From: Brachycybe producta
Lineage: Eukaryota > Arthropoda > Diplopoda > Playtdesmida > Andrognathidae
Direction: 5' to 3'
Length of the DNA: 64,000 nucleotides
Assembly: GCA_036925085.1 (NCBI GenBank)
Contig: JAUPFP010000002.1
Location: 12,804,100-12,868,099, forward strand
Shown: in pieces, positions 20,501 through 32,421 of the stretch
Numbering within the stretch: the stretch's first letter is position 1
Layout of the letters: every line of letters begins with the position of its first letter
Program-made: the position numbers and the translations under genes
The notes under the pieces: model-generated
The model's input: the letters and a program-made list of their open reading frames with translations, nothing else
The model's database searches: none
What the model was told of the DNA's origin: nothing

Positions 20501-20745
20501 TCTAGTCCATTTTCCACGGGTGGAAGAACATATTTAGAACCGATCCTTCGGTCCATCACGCCGCGTTTATAGTCGGCGCGGCGTTACGCGATCACACGTG
20601 CGAAACGCAACAACAGACTATAAACGCGGCATTATGTTCATTTCTGTATCTACCGTTTATAAATTTCTATAGCCTCAATGAACTGTCCCCAAGCGTCAAA
20701 ATCAGTGGCCTTTTTGAAATCAACGACCCACTGGTCAAATTCCAT
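17538..20745 (-). CDS. AIDA: AIDA: axin interactor, dorsalization-associated protein, nine exons (299 aa)
   Basis: Exons on the - strand: 20745-20654, 20057-19994, 19904-19796, 19720-19609, 19556-19504, 19088-18963, 18894-18769, 17838-17718 and 17634-17538. All junctions are GT-AG, phases agree, and the total is 900 nt. The N-terminus FKKATDFDAWGQFIEAIEIY matches the AIDA helical N-domain. An acidic linker (LEDDDDDRSESDN) precedes the C-terminal C2-type domain, from TYLTITVDKIGLKEA through VFFEFKHYKVKKHKISTKCF to YKKPTDFKRKNLNLLTTKPL. Human AIDA is 306 aa. In vertebrates AIDA binds Axin and blocks its JNK activation, and is linked to ER-associated degradation of lipid-synthesis enzymes; the C2 domain is thought to contact membranes. 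Introns 1, 5 and 7 are mostly palindromic elements. Orthology is clear. Confidence 0.94.
18138..18170. repeat. Perfect short hairpin in AIDA intron 7
   Basis: CTGTTTAGAGGCTA, a short spacer, then TAGCCTCTAAACAG form perfect 14-bp arms. Related sequence ends the palindromes at 18240-18330, 27150-27220 and 28325-28405. Confidence 0.7.
18208..18374. mobile_element. Foldback element with nested inverted arms in AIDA intron 7
   Basis: Outer arms: AGTAGAGTAACCACAATTTG and CCAATTGTGGTTATTCTCTA. Inner arms: GACTGGTTAGAGGCTAG and CTAGCCTCTAATCAGT. Noncoding, about 167 bp, abutting the TTAA-family element that starts at 18372. Confidence 0.65.
18372..18757. mobile_element. TTAA-family element in AIDA intron 7
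   Basis: TTAA at 18372-18375 and 18754-18757. Left arm: TATAAACGCCTCTCGAACTC. Inner arms: AACTAGAAGGGTAGCTCAGT and TGAGCTGCCCTTCTAGTTTC. The element's right edge is 11 bp from the intron donor at 18768. One of the best-preserved copies. Confidence 0.75.
19102..19457. mobile_element. TTAA-family element filling AIDA intron 5
   Basis: TTAA at 19102-19105, then GGTGGTTTTAAAGTGTAAAC. Inner arms are AAACTAGAAGGGTAGCTC and ATCCCTTCTAGTTTCTAAA. The right end is TTAA at 19444-19447 or 19454-19457. Intron 5 is 19089-19503; the left edge is 13 bp from the splice acceptor used by the - strand gene. Confidence 0.75.
20106..20636. mobile_element. Cluster of CCGCGTTTATAGTC palindromes filling AIDA intron 1
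   Basis: Three inverted pairs occur in a row: 20106-20215, about 20375-20477 and 20557-20634, plus a half copy near 20285-20312. The ends are ATGCCGCGTTTATAGTCG-like and GACTATAAACGCGGCAT-like. Between them the unit GTCCGATTGAAAAGTTC recurs. Intron 1 is 20058-20653, so almost all of it is this element. 20138-20145 is a CRE octamer TGACGTCA. Confidence 0.65.
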
Positions 20746-23344
20746 CACCACAAAAAATACATAGAAACTAGAAAAGTAACTATTGCGAGACTAGAATCAT
20801 AGAAAAAAAAGTTGGATCAATTTGACACCTGTAACCATAACAAACAAAGAGAAACAATGCAAGGGTGTTTCTTTTAAAGAAACCGCTCAATCTAGTCTAG
20901 CCTCCAACCATGGAGACTTCACATTCTTGTTTCATTTCTTAAACGTGATTGGCATATTATTCATGAAGAGGTCTGGTTGGAGACTAGACAAAGTCAAATA
21001 TAGAAACAGCTATAGAGTGGAAGTGTCCGTCATTGAGCGACATCTGGTGACCAACTATAGAAATTCACTTACAAAATTTATGAAATTCAATAAATCAATA
21101 AATATAATGTTATTGAACACCAATATATAAAGAACTAGTCTAATTTTTACGCATAAAATACGATTAAATTTAGAAATATTTGCATAAATTTAATACAATG
21201 ACACATTAATTTTTAGAAACTATTGAGATCCTAGAAGCCAACAGGTATAAGTGACATTTTTATGAAAGTTACGAGATAAGTACTAAATTTCTTCAATGAA
21301 ATGATAAATAATTTATTGGACAAGAAGAATAAATGAAAAATCTGCTCTTTGTTGCTACTGAACATCAATCAAAACATACGATTATAACATTGATATCTAT
21401 GGAAGTCTCTTACTTTCAATTCAATTTACCTCAGAACTTTACTCTTGTCACTTATACCCCTTGACATCTGAGATACTAAACTGTTTTTATGAACAAGAAG
21501 AAGAAAACAAAACAAAAGAAGAGCATTCTGACTTAGAAAAGAACCGACTTCTGAAAAGAATTTCAAAGTATATTAGAAACTAGAAAAGTAAGCAAAGACC
21601 TCTGCCACAAGCCTTCTTGGCTTCTTGCAGAGTAATTTTTCAAATTCAAATATCTTTTAAAAAATAAACTATTTCTGCTACAGTTTAAAAATGTAGGTTG
21701 GTCACAAAACACAGATAGAACTTTTTTGTCTTCCAAAAAAGTTTATTTTTAAAGATATCATGTCATGGAAATCATCAATGCACCTTCTAGTTTAAAATAC
21801 AAATTTTAAATTATTTAAAAAGTTACTTCTAAAAATAATAATTCAGAGCCTGTTTTGCTGCATTTGTGAACATTTTAAATGCATTTAAGTTGAATTATAC
21901 AGAGTGTGTCAAATGCGTATTTTTATGATCCCCTTTGTATCATTTAAATGTGACATAGTTGTACTTCCAATGGAACTTGGTAGCTTATTGGTTGAAACCT
22001 TCTCACCAATTGCAAGCATTTGCCCAAAAATATACACGTGGAAATCGATTTCATGCTGATATCGTGCCTATGTGTGTAATGTTAGGAAGAAGCTTAAGTT
22101 TGGGGGCCAAAACAGAAGTAACTCCATCAGTGGACGGATACATGTGATGGGTTCAAAAACAACATTCTTCTATAAGGAGTCAAGTGAAGAAAGCGAGAGA
22201 AAAAAAAAACTAAATTAAGAATGTGATCATTTTTGTCAACTTAAGTTTTTTTGTTTTAAAGAAAAGGAAAAAAAAAATATCAAAAATTCAATTATTATTA
22301 TAAAAAAGGCCTAAAAAAGTTTTTATTTTAAAAGCAGAAAAATGACATTTTCTTTAAAAATTCGAGTGATTATTGCATCAAAATAATAATCAATGAAATG
22401 TGTGTTAAGAAAAAAAGGAAGGAAATGTGTTTTCACCATTAAAATAAAAAAAATAACGGATTTAATAATAATGATATTAAGAAAAAGAATGGAATTGACA
22501 ATTTTCAAAATAGCTACAACATGAGTTATTCATTACACAAGATCTACACCATCATCTTACGTGTTACTTAGTAGTGGTGTTCAAAATCAAATCCAATGTG
22601 ATTATTTTTCGGAAATAGAAACCCACATTTTATTTTAGCTCTTTGATTTTGTAAAAAAAAGTGTGTTGAAGCCTTTTAATAAGTTAAAAATCTCAAGAGG
22701 ACAACTTCACAGGAATGAAAGAGACACATATTATTATTGACTTGACAAGATCATTTTTTTGTGGAGTGGTCAAGCAAACATAAGAGAGAGAGAGAGAGAG
22801 AGACTGACCACAACAACCACCAATCTCAACCGCACTTGTACGAGATCCTAAAAAAAAACTCCACAAAATTATAAATGCAAAGTGCTCTGACGTCAAAACA
22901 CCCTCTAATTAACCCGTTGTGCACTTTTTTTCTAATTAAGTTTGTCAACACAATTCAATTATCGTGTTCATCATCAAGTAAAAAAAAAAAGTTTTGCTTT
23001 TGGAAATTCGCAAAAAAATAAAGAAGTCACTTTGATGAATGAAATGTAAAGACGTGGGTGAAACAGAAAATTAGTCAGGAATGACCCTCCTCCCATAGGG
23101 ATTTTGCTTTGTATACAAAAACCAGTGCAACGTTGCCTGTGAAATTCAGTGATTTAAAACAATCCTAAGAGGACAGAAAAGATCTGAGGGTGCGTTTCAA
23201 ATGACCCGAATTTGTTTTTCTTCCTGCATTTAATATCAATAAAAAAACTAGTTAGTAAGGACTAGTTAGAAACAAAAAATGATTTTCTTGTTAGATTGAT
23301 TAAGAAATAATGTTAAATCATTTGTCTTCTTAAGTGAAGTTTGA
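20746..23344. other. Intergenic between AIDA and the tachykinin-type receptor
   Basis: No gene is supported. A small palindrome lies at 20889-20995 (TCTAGTCTAGCCTCCAACC pairing with GGTTGGAGACTAGAC). A diverged TTAA-family core lies at about 21560-21795, with a fragment of the GCCACAAGCC repeat inserted at 21600-21640. A (GA)n run is at 22785-22802, and a CRE octamer at 22888-22895. AIDA and the receptor are divergent, so both promoters should be here. Confidence 0.5.
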
Positions 23345-23853
23345 ATGGATTCATTAGAAATGGACTCTAGAGGAGGACCACCACCATTGAGTATTGTGGA
23401 TGTGGCCATCATAGCAACGAGCAATGTGTCATCCTGGATGGTGGTGGCCACCGCGACCACGTCCCTAGATTCCACCGAAGATGAGGCCTCCTCACTTCAG
23501 GACAACAAACTGACTCCGACGGCCTACGAGAATCCATACGTGCTTCCGTGGTGGCAACAAGTCACTTGGACAATGGCTTTTGCGCTTATGATTTGTGTTT
23601 CAGTTGTGGGCAATGCAGTGGTCATCTGGGCCGTCATGTGTCATCGTCTCATGAGGAGTCCGACAAACTATTTTTTGGTCAACGTGTCAGTTGCTGACCT
23701 TATGATGACCACGTTGAACGGCATCTTTAATTTTATTTACATGTTACACAGTCATTGGCCATTCGGAAAAATGTGTTGTACTCTCAGTAATTTCGTTGCC
23801 AATTTAACAGTTGCTGCCAGTGTCTTCAGTTTAGTTGCCATCAGTTGCGACAG
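23345..23853 (+). CDS. Tachykinin-like (86C/natalisin-type) receptor, coding exon 1
   Basis: Encodes residues 1-169 and two bases of codon 170 of a rhodopsin-class receptor. It covers the extracellular N-terminus with a possible glycosylation site (NVSS, 27-30), TM1 with GN (Asn90 = 1.50), TM2 with VAD (Asp118 = 2.50), the WPFG motif before TM3, and the Asp of DRY. NYFLVNVSVADLMMTTLNG and FNFIYML with FVANLTV resemble Drosophila TakR86C more than TakR99D, from memory of those sequences. The ATG at 23345 follows an AT-rich leader and gives an N-terminus of ordinary length. The donor splits the Arg codon of DRY (phase 2), and exon 2 restores it. The ligand is inferred to be a natalisin- or tachykinin-related peptide. 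Confidence 0.9.
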
Positions 23854-23863
23854 GTAACAACTT

Positions 23864-24270
23864 TTAAAAGTTACTTTTAAAGTGTTAAAGTGTAAACGGG
23901 GTCCCTCCAACTCTTCTTTTATTTTGTCTTTCGGGTGCAAATGATTAGAAACTCGAATGTGTTCTTGTAGTAACTAGAAGGGTTGCTGAATCAATTAAGG
24001 TCATTTTCATGTCATGTTTTGTGGCAATTTGAAAAATGTCCCAACCTAAATTTACAAAAAATATCGCCTGTTAGAGACGATATTTTTTGTAAATTTCTGT
24101 AATTTTTTGTAAATTTCTGTAAATTTCTTGAAAGATATTAATATGAAAATACTCCTAAGCATTTCAGTTACCATTTTAGTTTCTAACACATTTTCAATTT
24201 CTCTTTAGTGTTAATATTGAAACTTCAAAGTAACCAGAGAAAAATTGACTCGAAAATCCTTATTTAAACG
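23864..24270. mobile_element. TTAA-family element just inside receptor intron 1
   Basis: It begins about 10 bp after the splice donor of receptor exon 1. AAAGTGTAAACGGGGTCCCT and ATTTTGTCTTTCGGGTGC are the outer left arm; TAACTAGAAGGGTTGCTGAAT and TTTCTAACACATTTTCAA mark the inner arms. The middle is rearranged, with repeated AATTTTTTGTAAATTTCTGT units. Confidence 0.55.
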
Positions 24271-24756
24271 TTTTTAAATAAATTTTATTTTAAAAAGTAT
24301 AATAATAATTTAAAAATAAACTATCTCAGGCTAAGATTTGTTTGAAATTATAAGATTTATAGAAAATAATTATCAAAATCTTAGTGATTAATAAAAAATG
24401 TAAATTTAGTGAAGTAATCACAATATTAATTCATTTCTAATCTATTTCTTAAATAATTTAAATAAAAATTTTCTATTCCCCTCCCCTTCCACCCTCCAAA
24501 AAAAACCTGAATGTTATATCATTTTTATTAATGTTATTATATAATGTATCATATATATGTAATAACTTTTAAGATATTTTTGGTTAAAGTGGGTCGTGAC
24601 CATTAAACAGAAACACAGATTTCTCAAAATGTATAAATAATCCATGTTATGAATCTTATTTGCACATATTTTATATCATTTTTCTAACTGATTTATTATT
24701 TGATAATCGCTTCAGTGAACAACAAGAAGAAGAAATAAGAAATAAGCCACTACTTG

Positions 24757-24765
<9 letters not shown>

Positions 24766-24790
<25 letters not shown>
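24766..24790. repeat. (TA)n microsatellite
   Basis: Alternating TA for about 25 bp. A CCG/CCA-rich stretch (24850-24880) follows within 60 bp. Confidence 0.8.
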
Positions 24791-25328
24791 CATTCCATAT
24801 CAATGGAAACTCATAATGGACCTTCATAATATATATCCCATTTTGTAGGCCACCGCCGCCGCCGCCACCTCCACCACCACCGTGGGGAGTTTAGGCAAAA
24901 CTCATTAAAACCACTTTCACTCGCTCAAATCCTATAGAAATTACCCACCTACAAAATAAAATACACATTTTACTCCCATCAATTTCTTGCAACACAGTAG
25001 TAGTACTAGTAACTGGTTACTTTTGTAACTTTCTTTAAAAAAAAAACACGACTTAAGTTGTTTAAGATGCTAAAGACATTATTAAATGCGAAAAACCAGT
25101 AATTAAGAACGGGTTAGACAGAATTAAATTAAACTAGAAATGTGTGTGTGTATTTTAATTTCATTATACTTTCATTAGAGGAATTTTAATTATTTCACTG
25201 ATGCCCCGAAAAAACAGAACGCGTTCTACTTTATATTGAAAAACTTTTAGGAAAACTTTTAAAACCTCACAAAAAAGCCACAAAAACTACTTGGAGTTTG
25301 AATTAATCTTGCCGCAATGTAAGAAGAC

Positions 25329-25506
25329 GCTCGCGACGTCATAAGGGTTAACAAAAAAATTAGGCTTGTCTTTAAAATAGTTCATAACAAAAGAATGCAA
25401 AAACTCTTTTGTTTTAAATGTTGAATTTCTTTTGTTATTAGACTTTTTTTTTATGAAACAACATGACAATCCTAAATTTCTAGTCAACCCTTCTGACGTC
25501 ACAAGC
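25329..25506. mobile_element. Foldback MITE with CRE-containing ends (copy 2)
   Basis: Left end GCGACGTCATAAGGGTTAAC, right end GTCAACCCTTCTGACGTCAC. Same family as 570-767; both copies also share an internal ACAATCCTAAATTT block beside the right end. TGACGTCA lies at 25494-25501. Confidence 0.7.
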
Positions 25507-27071
25507 ATCATCTTACGTCGGTTAGGCAACTAAAAAGTGTGTGTGTGTGGGGGGGGGGGGAAAGACTTACATCGTTTTCTTTTTTAAAATTATAATAATT
25601 TCTCCACTATGAAACTTAATTTTTCTTTAATGAAATTTATGACTGTAACAAGAAGAACATCACATTTGAACTTCACTATGATAATATTATCTCAAAGGCA
25701 ACAATTTACAGTAATCTCCTTCTTCTGTACGGAGGGAGGGAGGGAGGGAGACAGATACCATTACTTAACTTCCTTCCTTTAGAGATTATTTTCTTGTTAA
25801 AAGAAGCCAAAACTTTTAAATTCTGCAAAATAAAAATTCAAAAAATGTGCAAATTATTTTTCGAAATTGTGCCTTTTATGAAAATAAAAAACCTATAGTT
25901 GGGAAACAATTAAAAAAAAAAACGGAAAGGAAAACAATAATTTTTCGTGTTAAACGAATTTTAGTATTGAAAGAATTTTATGCTATTTTTAGAGACTAGA
26001 CCGATAATATATTTCGTGTTATCCGCTTTTTACTGTATACAGTATGGCAAAAACATAATTAATTAAATGTCAGGTGCAATTAATTGTCAAAATAAAACAA
26101 TTAAACGGTAAAAAAAAACCTCGTAGAATTAATTACTTTCTTCCAAAACCAAACATTTTTTTTTTTTTGAAAAAAAGACGTAAAGTTTATGCAAATTTCC
26201 AAAAAATAATTCAAACAACTTGTGTGTTTTCTGCATTTTTTATTTTTGGATTAAACTGATTATAATCATTATGGCACATATGGCACTCAGATGGTACAAT
26301 AATGTTATTCAAAATGGGGTTGGGGAACCGGAACACCCCCTATCATTATGTGTTTTGTGCATTTTATTGCAAAAACATTTGCTTTTAGTCATTTTCGCTT
26401 TCTCTCTCTTTTTATGTCTTTTTCATGTTAAAACCATGTTTAAAAATCATCCTGAAGATAGAAATGACTTGCTTAGTAGATAGAGCCTTCGAGGCATCAA
26501 AAGTCAATTTTAACATATGGATTATTCATTGACAAGAATCTAAAAAAATGATCAAATGACAATTGAAAAACAGATAGTTTCTTTCGGCATTAAACAAACA
26601 AGACAGAAAAAAAGACTCAAAAAGTCATTTGTTTGAATAATCTTAAGGTTTGAAATAACCTTAAGGTTTTCCTCTATTTTCTGTTTATTTCTAAATATAA
26701 AGTGCAACAGTCTTCTTCTTCTTCTTCTATTTGACTAGACTTAAAAATAAACATATTTTTTTATGGATGGCTTAAAAAAATAAGAAGAGTGAATCCATCA
26801 ACATGATAAATAGAATCCTAAAATATAACAACTTATTTTTTGAAGGGAGACTAAGTGGATTTGGGGGGATAACGAGGGTTGGGGGGGGGGGGACAAGGTT
26901 AAAATCCTGAATCCTGATGAAAACAACAAGCCTTTTGTAGGACCATCCCCACCCCTCCTCCTCCTCCTCCTCATGAAAAAAAGATACTTAACTGTCTAAT
27001 CTATAGTTTACAAATTACAATCTGTAAACAAAGCTATTAATCCATGTGTTCATAACTACTTGACATATGAC

Positions 27072-27370
27072 TAAGGCTCGGGATTTTTATGCAATAGCAA
27101 ACGCAAATGTTTCTCAACCTGTTGCCCGAGTGCCGATTGTGAAGTAACAATCCTCCGTTTAGAGGTTAGAATTCTAGTTGACAACTAATAGCAATCAGAC
27201 ATTTAGCCTCTAACCAGCCTTTTTATTAGAAAAAGTATAAATTGCACTTGCTCTAATGATGATGCATTGATGATGATGATTAGTTCAAAATTGGTATTTG
27301 TGGCACTTTGTGGCCCCCAACACAAACTGCAAAAACATTTGCTCGATATTGCATAAAAATCTGAGCCCAA
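27072..27370. mobile_element. hAT-type MITE (copy 1)
   Basis: Ends: TAAGGCTCGGGATTTTTATG and GCATAAAAATCTGAGCCCAA. Flanks CATATGAC (27064-27071) and TATATGAC (27371-27378) match at 7 of 8 positions, as expected for a slightly aged 8-bp hAT target duplication. An inner inverted repeat (GTTTAGAGGTTAGA and TTTAGCCTCTAACCAG) lies near the centre. Confidence 0.8.
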
Positions 27371-28210
27371 TATATGACACAATCCAGAACTCTTAACTTC
27401 CTGTCATCAAGAACAAGAAGTGAATTCTTAGAAATTACTTTTCTTATCAGAAAAAAAGTTACTTCTATCCACACTCTAATTGTGAGCCATCAAATTACTA
27501 CAGTATTTTACTGGCATTTTTTTTAGGTTGAAAGGACAAATGAAAACTAACAATTCTTAATCAATTTCATTGTTTTAAGAGACAATGAATGACAGAAGAA
27601 AAAAAAAGCTAAATTAGAACAAAGATCGATGATGTCTTAATTGTTACCAAGTTTACAAATTACTCGCAAAATAAAAACAAGAACTACATTTAAAAAAACA
27701 TGTAATATTGCCTTAAAGACACAAAAAACAACTTAATTGCAAAATGAGGCCACATAAAGTTTGGCTTTTAAATTGATCGAACAGAAGAAGAAGAAGAAAC
27801 AAGTACAAATAAAAGTCAGTTAAGTCAGTGGTCAGTTAATAGCATTATTGCTATATTAGTCGTTAATTAGCATTTTGTGTCAACGAGATAATAAAATGTG
27901 TTTGCAGTGATTGCCTTCATTCGGGGTGACAAACGTAATCTCGCAATTTGAATTTTCTGTTGATTATTCTGCAAGAATTTGTGGAGGCCTATCGCAGAGA
28001 AACAAAAAATCCAAATGCAACGTGTAAATTGCATCGTCATAACCAAAAACTACAACAACCCCCTCCTCCCCCCTCATTTCCCTTTTATGGAGCCTGATAC
28101 CAATTGATACTAGCCATAAGATACAAGGTCAGAAAAATCTATAAACCCTTAACCTTTTGGAAAATGAATTTGTTCTTGCAGAGATTTCTAATTTTATTAT
28201 GGGTGATTAT

Positions 28211-28527
28211 TAGGGCTCGGATTTTTATGCAATATTAAAGCAAATGTTTCTCAATTTTGTGGCTCAAATGCCAATTGGGCAGTAGACATCATAACAGCAG
28301 CTGTTTTTTTTTCTAATTACAAAAAGCTGGATAGAGAGGCTAGAGATGTCAGGTTATTATCAGTTGTCAACTAAAGTTCTAGCCTCTAACCAGTGTTTTT
28401 GATTGAAGAAGAAAAAAACATAATTGTTGGTTGATCTAAGCGGGATTGTTACATCATAACTGGCACTTGGGCCACACAGATTGAGAACCATCTGCAAAGA
28501 TTAATTGCATAAAAATCCGTGTCTTTA
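28211..28527. mobile_element. hAT-type MITE (copy 2) with perfect 8-bp target duplication
   Basis: Starts TAGGGCTCGGATTTTTATGC and ends GCATAAAAATCCGTGTCTTTA. Exact direct copies of GTGATTAT flank it (28203-28210 and 28528-28535). Length is 317 bp, noncoding. It contains inner arms GATAGAGAGGCTAGA and TCTAGCCTCTAACCAG. It is clearly related to the element at 27072-27370. Confidence 0.85.
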
Positions 28528-28884
28528 GTGATTATCCATTCCAAAATATACACCACCCGTGTAAAGTTTGCTTTGAGGTAGTTTAAGATCAATTTAATGT
28601 ATTTAATTTTGAGCTATGTTTGAGATGTGTCCATCAACATTGATAGACATTTCAAGAACACACATCCAAACAAATTGTCACAAACAAAACTGGACACTGT
28701 CTTTGAATGGTCACTTTGTGGTCAAACTGAGAAAGAGAGTGCACTCTCTCTCACTCACTAAACAGACATTTCTGACTCTTGAAAACACAGATGAATTTGG
28801 TTGAAGTCCCATCTGGGAAATGGAATGTGCAATGTTTTCTGTCAAGTGATAAGTTGAAAATGTGCTACTGACATGGAGTTATGT

Positions 28885-28986
<102 letters not shown>

Positions 28987-31900
28987 ACATCTATATGAAA
29001 GGAGATGAAAAGCATCAAGAAATTCCAATATGTGGTCAACAACTCATATATGACTAAGTGCATATTGGTATTCCTTTGCTTATTTCTGAGAAAAATATGG
29101 GAAGAAAAAAAAAACATTGATTTAGACGGTTGTTTCAAAATAGACATACACTCTTTACAATTTTAAATCTTTACATCATATGTTATTTTGAACAAGAAAT
29201 GAAGAAGGTCAATTTCAATTCCCCCCCCCCCTTTTTTACACCATAAAAGAACCAATTTCAGTTTGGAAAACTACAAGCCAAAAAATAAAATGAGGAACTC
29301 TTTTAAGAAACTGATGTATAAAATGGATATACAGTATTATTACTAATAAAAGTTACATCCATAAGAAACTCATATATCTAAAAGGAACATATGTAAAAGG
29401 CAAACTTAGAACCAACATACATGAAGGTGGCTCAACTCCATGTTTAGAGAAAAAAAATACTTTTAGTGAAATGAGATTTAATTTTCTAGCCTCTCTTCAT
29501 GGTTCAATTTTATTTCTCTTATTACTCGTTATCTTTCTATTTATCTTTAGCTTTAAAAGGTAAACACTGAATCTGTTTTACAAAGTAGTGTTTTGTAATT
29601 ATTTAATCGTAATGTGTAGCTCCAAGGTTCCCTTTATACAGATTAGGTATTAGCGTCCATTTTCGTTTGTCTCATAGGAGTCTACGTTACAATATTAAAG
29701 TTTCACTTGAAGGCAAAAGTTGCAATTTAAATTTCTTTTTAGTGTGAAACTATAATTATTAATTAAATTATCAGAAGACATGAGAATATTATGCAAAGCA
29801 AAACAATTATTAAAATCATTTTCATCGTATTTTTTTTAAATACTGTATAGTAGATGTTTACTTTTATTTGCTAGAATGAAAAAATCGATAATAATTTTTA
29901 AAATTCGTTTGCTAATTATAACTATATACTACAAATGGCGACAATATGCAAGAAAAGTTTAAAATAAAATATTTTCCATGAGAAATTAAATATTGAATTA
30001 AATATTTTTTTTTAATGAGATTCAATGTATTTCAGTGAAACAACTAATCCTTTCTACAAACAATAATGGCGAAATATACTTTAACATTAACTTCATTAAG
30101 TCTATGTAAAAACTTTGCGTAGCTCTAAGTAAGAGGGGCGCCATCTATTGGCCACACTCAGTCATGGCACCGAATGAATGCACCATAGGCAGTGGTTCTT
30201 AGTTGAGCTACCTCTCTATGTAATATATATTTATATTTTGGTTAAAAAAGTACCTAAGGAAAAAGAAGAAGAAGGAACCGTGTTTTTGTCTAAAAAGAGA
30301 GTTCAATGCCCCTTAAAAAAGAAGATCTTTAGTCTGAGATATTAGGATCCTATTTTTTTATTACTTCTTCTTCTAATAGACTTCTAAGGGCATTTATATC
30401 AGAGAAAGAGAGCAATAATAATAAAAAAATGCATAAGAAACAGATGCTTTCTTTTCAATTGAAGAAAAAATGGTTAAACAAACCAAAAAGAGAAAAAAAA
30501 ATGATACTTGGAATTATAACATTTTTAGACATACATTTTATATGTCTATTTAAGCAAATTTTATCATTATGTGGTAAAAAAAAAAAGAAATATTTGATGT
30601 AAAATGAAATAAAATTAAAAAATATGTCATGTTTCTAAGTTAAATTCAGTTCTCAATATTTAAACTTTTATTCATATTTTATGTAGAATTTGAAAGTTTT
30701 CCAGTTAATCTTTAAGATTATAAAAGTTATAAAAAAAGACTGTTTTAAGCAATAAAAAAGTTAAGCTATTATTAGTTAACTTTATTTTAAATAGGGTAAA
30801 TAAAAACCTAGCTTATTTACAGGGTTGGTTGTAAGATGGCGTTGAAATCAGTACTGATTTCTTAAATCTGACTTAACTCGACCTGAGTTTGGTCCATTGT
30901 TTTACCAAATTATGAATTTCAGTTTCTCTCCCCCCCCCCCAATGTTAAATTCCATAGACAAAACTGAAATCTAAATAAAATCTCAGAATCACTTTCATTA
31001 AAAAGCCAAAATCTAAGTGCTAAAAAATATCAAAATTGAAAAATATAAACTGCTATGTTTAAAAAATATTAGTGTAATTAAAAAACGTTATTAAAAATTG
31101 TAACGCTTTTTTAGTGTTGAATATGACAAAACATAGAATGAATAAATATTATTACATATTTTTAACTAATCTTGCAATAAATCAACTGTCGGATTAAAAG
31201 AAACTGTTTTCATAATTCCATAAACACATGATTAATATTGTACAAATAATGTACATGATTAATTTAATTGATGCAAATTAATTCGTTAAAATTGCATCAA
31301 CAATTTCCAGACACAGACGACAACATTATTAAAAAATAAGATTGGTATTGATGAATAATATGCTAAAATTATTTTTCATGAACCACTTTTTATTTATGGC
31401 AGTTCCAAAAATGATCAATTTTTTTCATTTCCGTCATCTACTTTTAGTGAAATAATAGCTCATTTTCAAACTGCCATAAAACGTTTATTTTGAAAGATAT
31501 CGTCAGAAACTTACTGTCAACATATTCATCTGTTATTCAATTTTCTTTAATGTAGTTACAATTTAAAAGTGTTTATTTGAATTTTTGTCTTGAACTCCAT
31601 TAAGGAAATATTTCTTGTGAACACATTTTCTGCCGAAAGCTCGTACAAAAGCTAATGGACCAAATAGTAATTAGCAGGAAAAAAAAAACCTCATAGTTTG
31701 CAAGAAAGTGAGGGGAGCGATTGAGAAAGTAAAAAAAAAATTGCCTAAAGAAGTGAATGAGCTGCCTAAAATAGTGAGAACCTCTTAAATCGATGACCGT
31801 TAGTGTTTTTTTTTATATTTAACTACTTTATTATCGAAGAACCCACTTTGAAACTGGGCTCAATTTCTCATTGAAACCCCATTTAGAAGGTCCATTAAGA

Positions 31901-32214
31901 AGAAGAATCAGGGGAGGAATGTAATTCACGTAAGGAAGGAAAAAAAGAACAAAATCACCGATTTTTCAATGGTCTCATTGTTCATTCGTGTAGAGAATAG
32001 AGTTGGTTTTTAAACTGCAGAAATTCCACGAAAAATTGAACAAAATTATGTTTGAATGAAATTGGACTATTAAGGACCACGTATATTACTAGTTGGTGGG
32101 GTGACCGTATTGAAGGGGGCGAGGATTCCATAATAAAAATAGTGAAAACAATCCTGCACATGCAGAACATCCTGCAAAACGCGTGCAATGATATTTTAAA
32201 AAGTATTTTTAGCA

Positions 32215-32421
32215 TATTTTAACAGGGTGTGGGGCCCGCGCATGCCCACAAGTCCTCAAGAGAAAGTATCCTCGACATGAATGTCATGAATATCTTGAGT
32301 AACACGTGCAGATATTCAAACGGGTGTATCTTACACGTGCAACGAGTTGGCACATGTTACATATAGTTAGGAGTCTTTTGAAGAGGCTTGTGTGGTGCGG
32401 GCCCCACGCAATGTTAAAATA
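32215..32421. mobile_element. Foldback MITE with GGGGCCCGC ends
   Basis: TATTTTAACAGGGTGTGGGG at the left and its approximate inverse GCGGGCCCCACGCAATGTTAAAATA at the right (quoted in part) bracket about 207 bp. The interior has ACACGTGC repeated in both orientations. A possible diverged relative lies at about 40440-40650, just before receptor exon 2. Confidence 0.6.
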
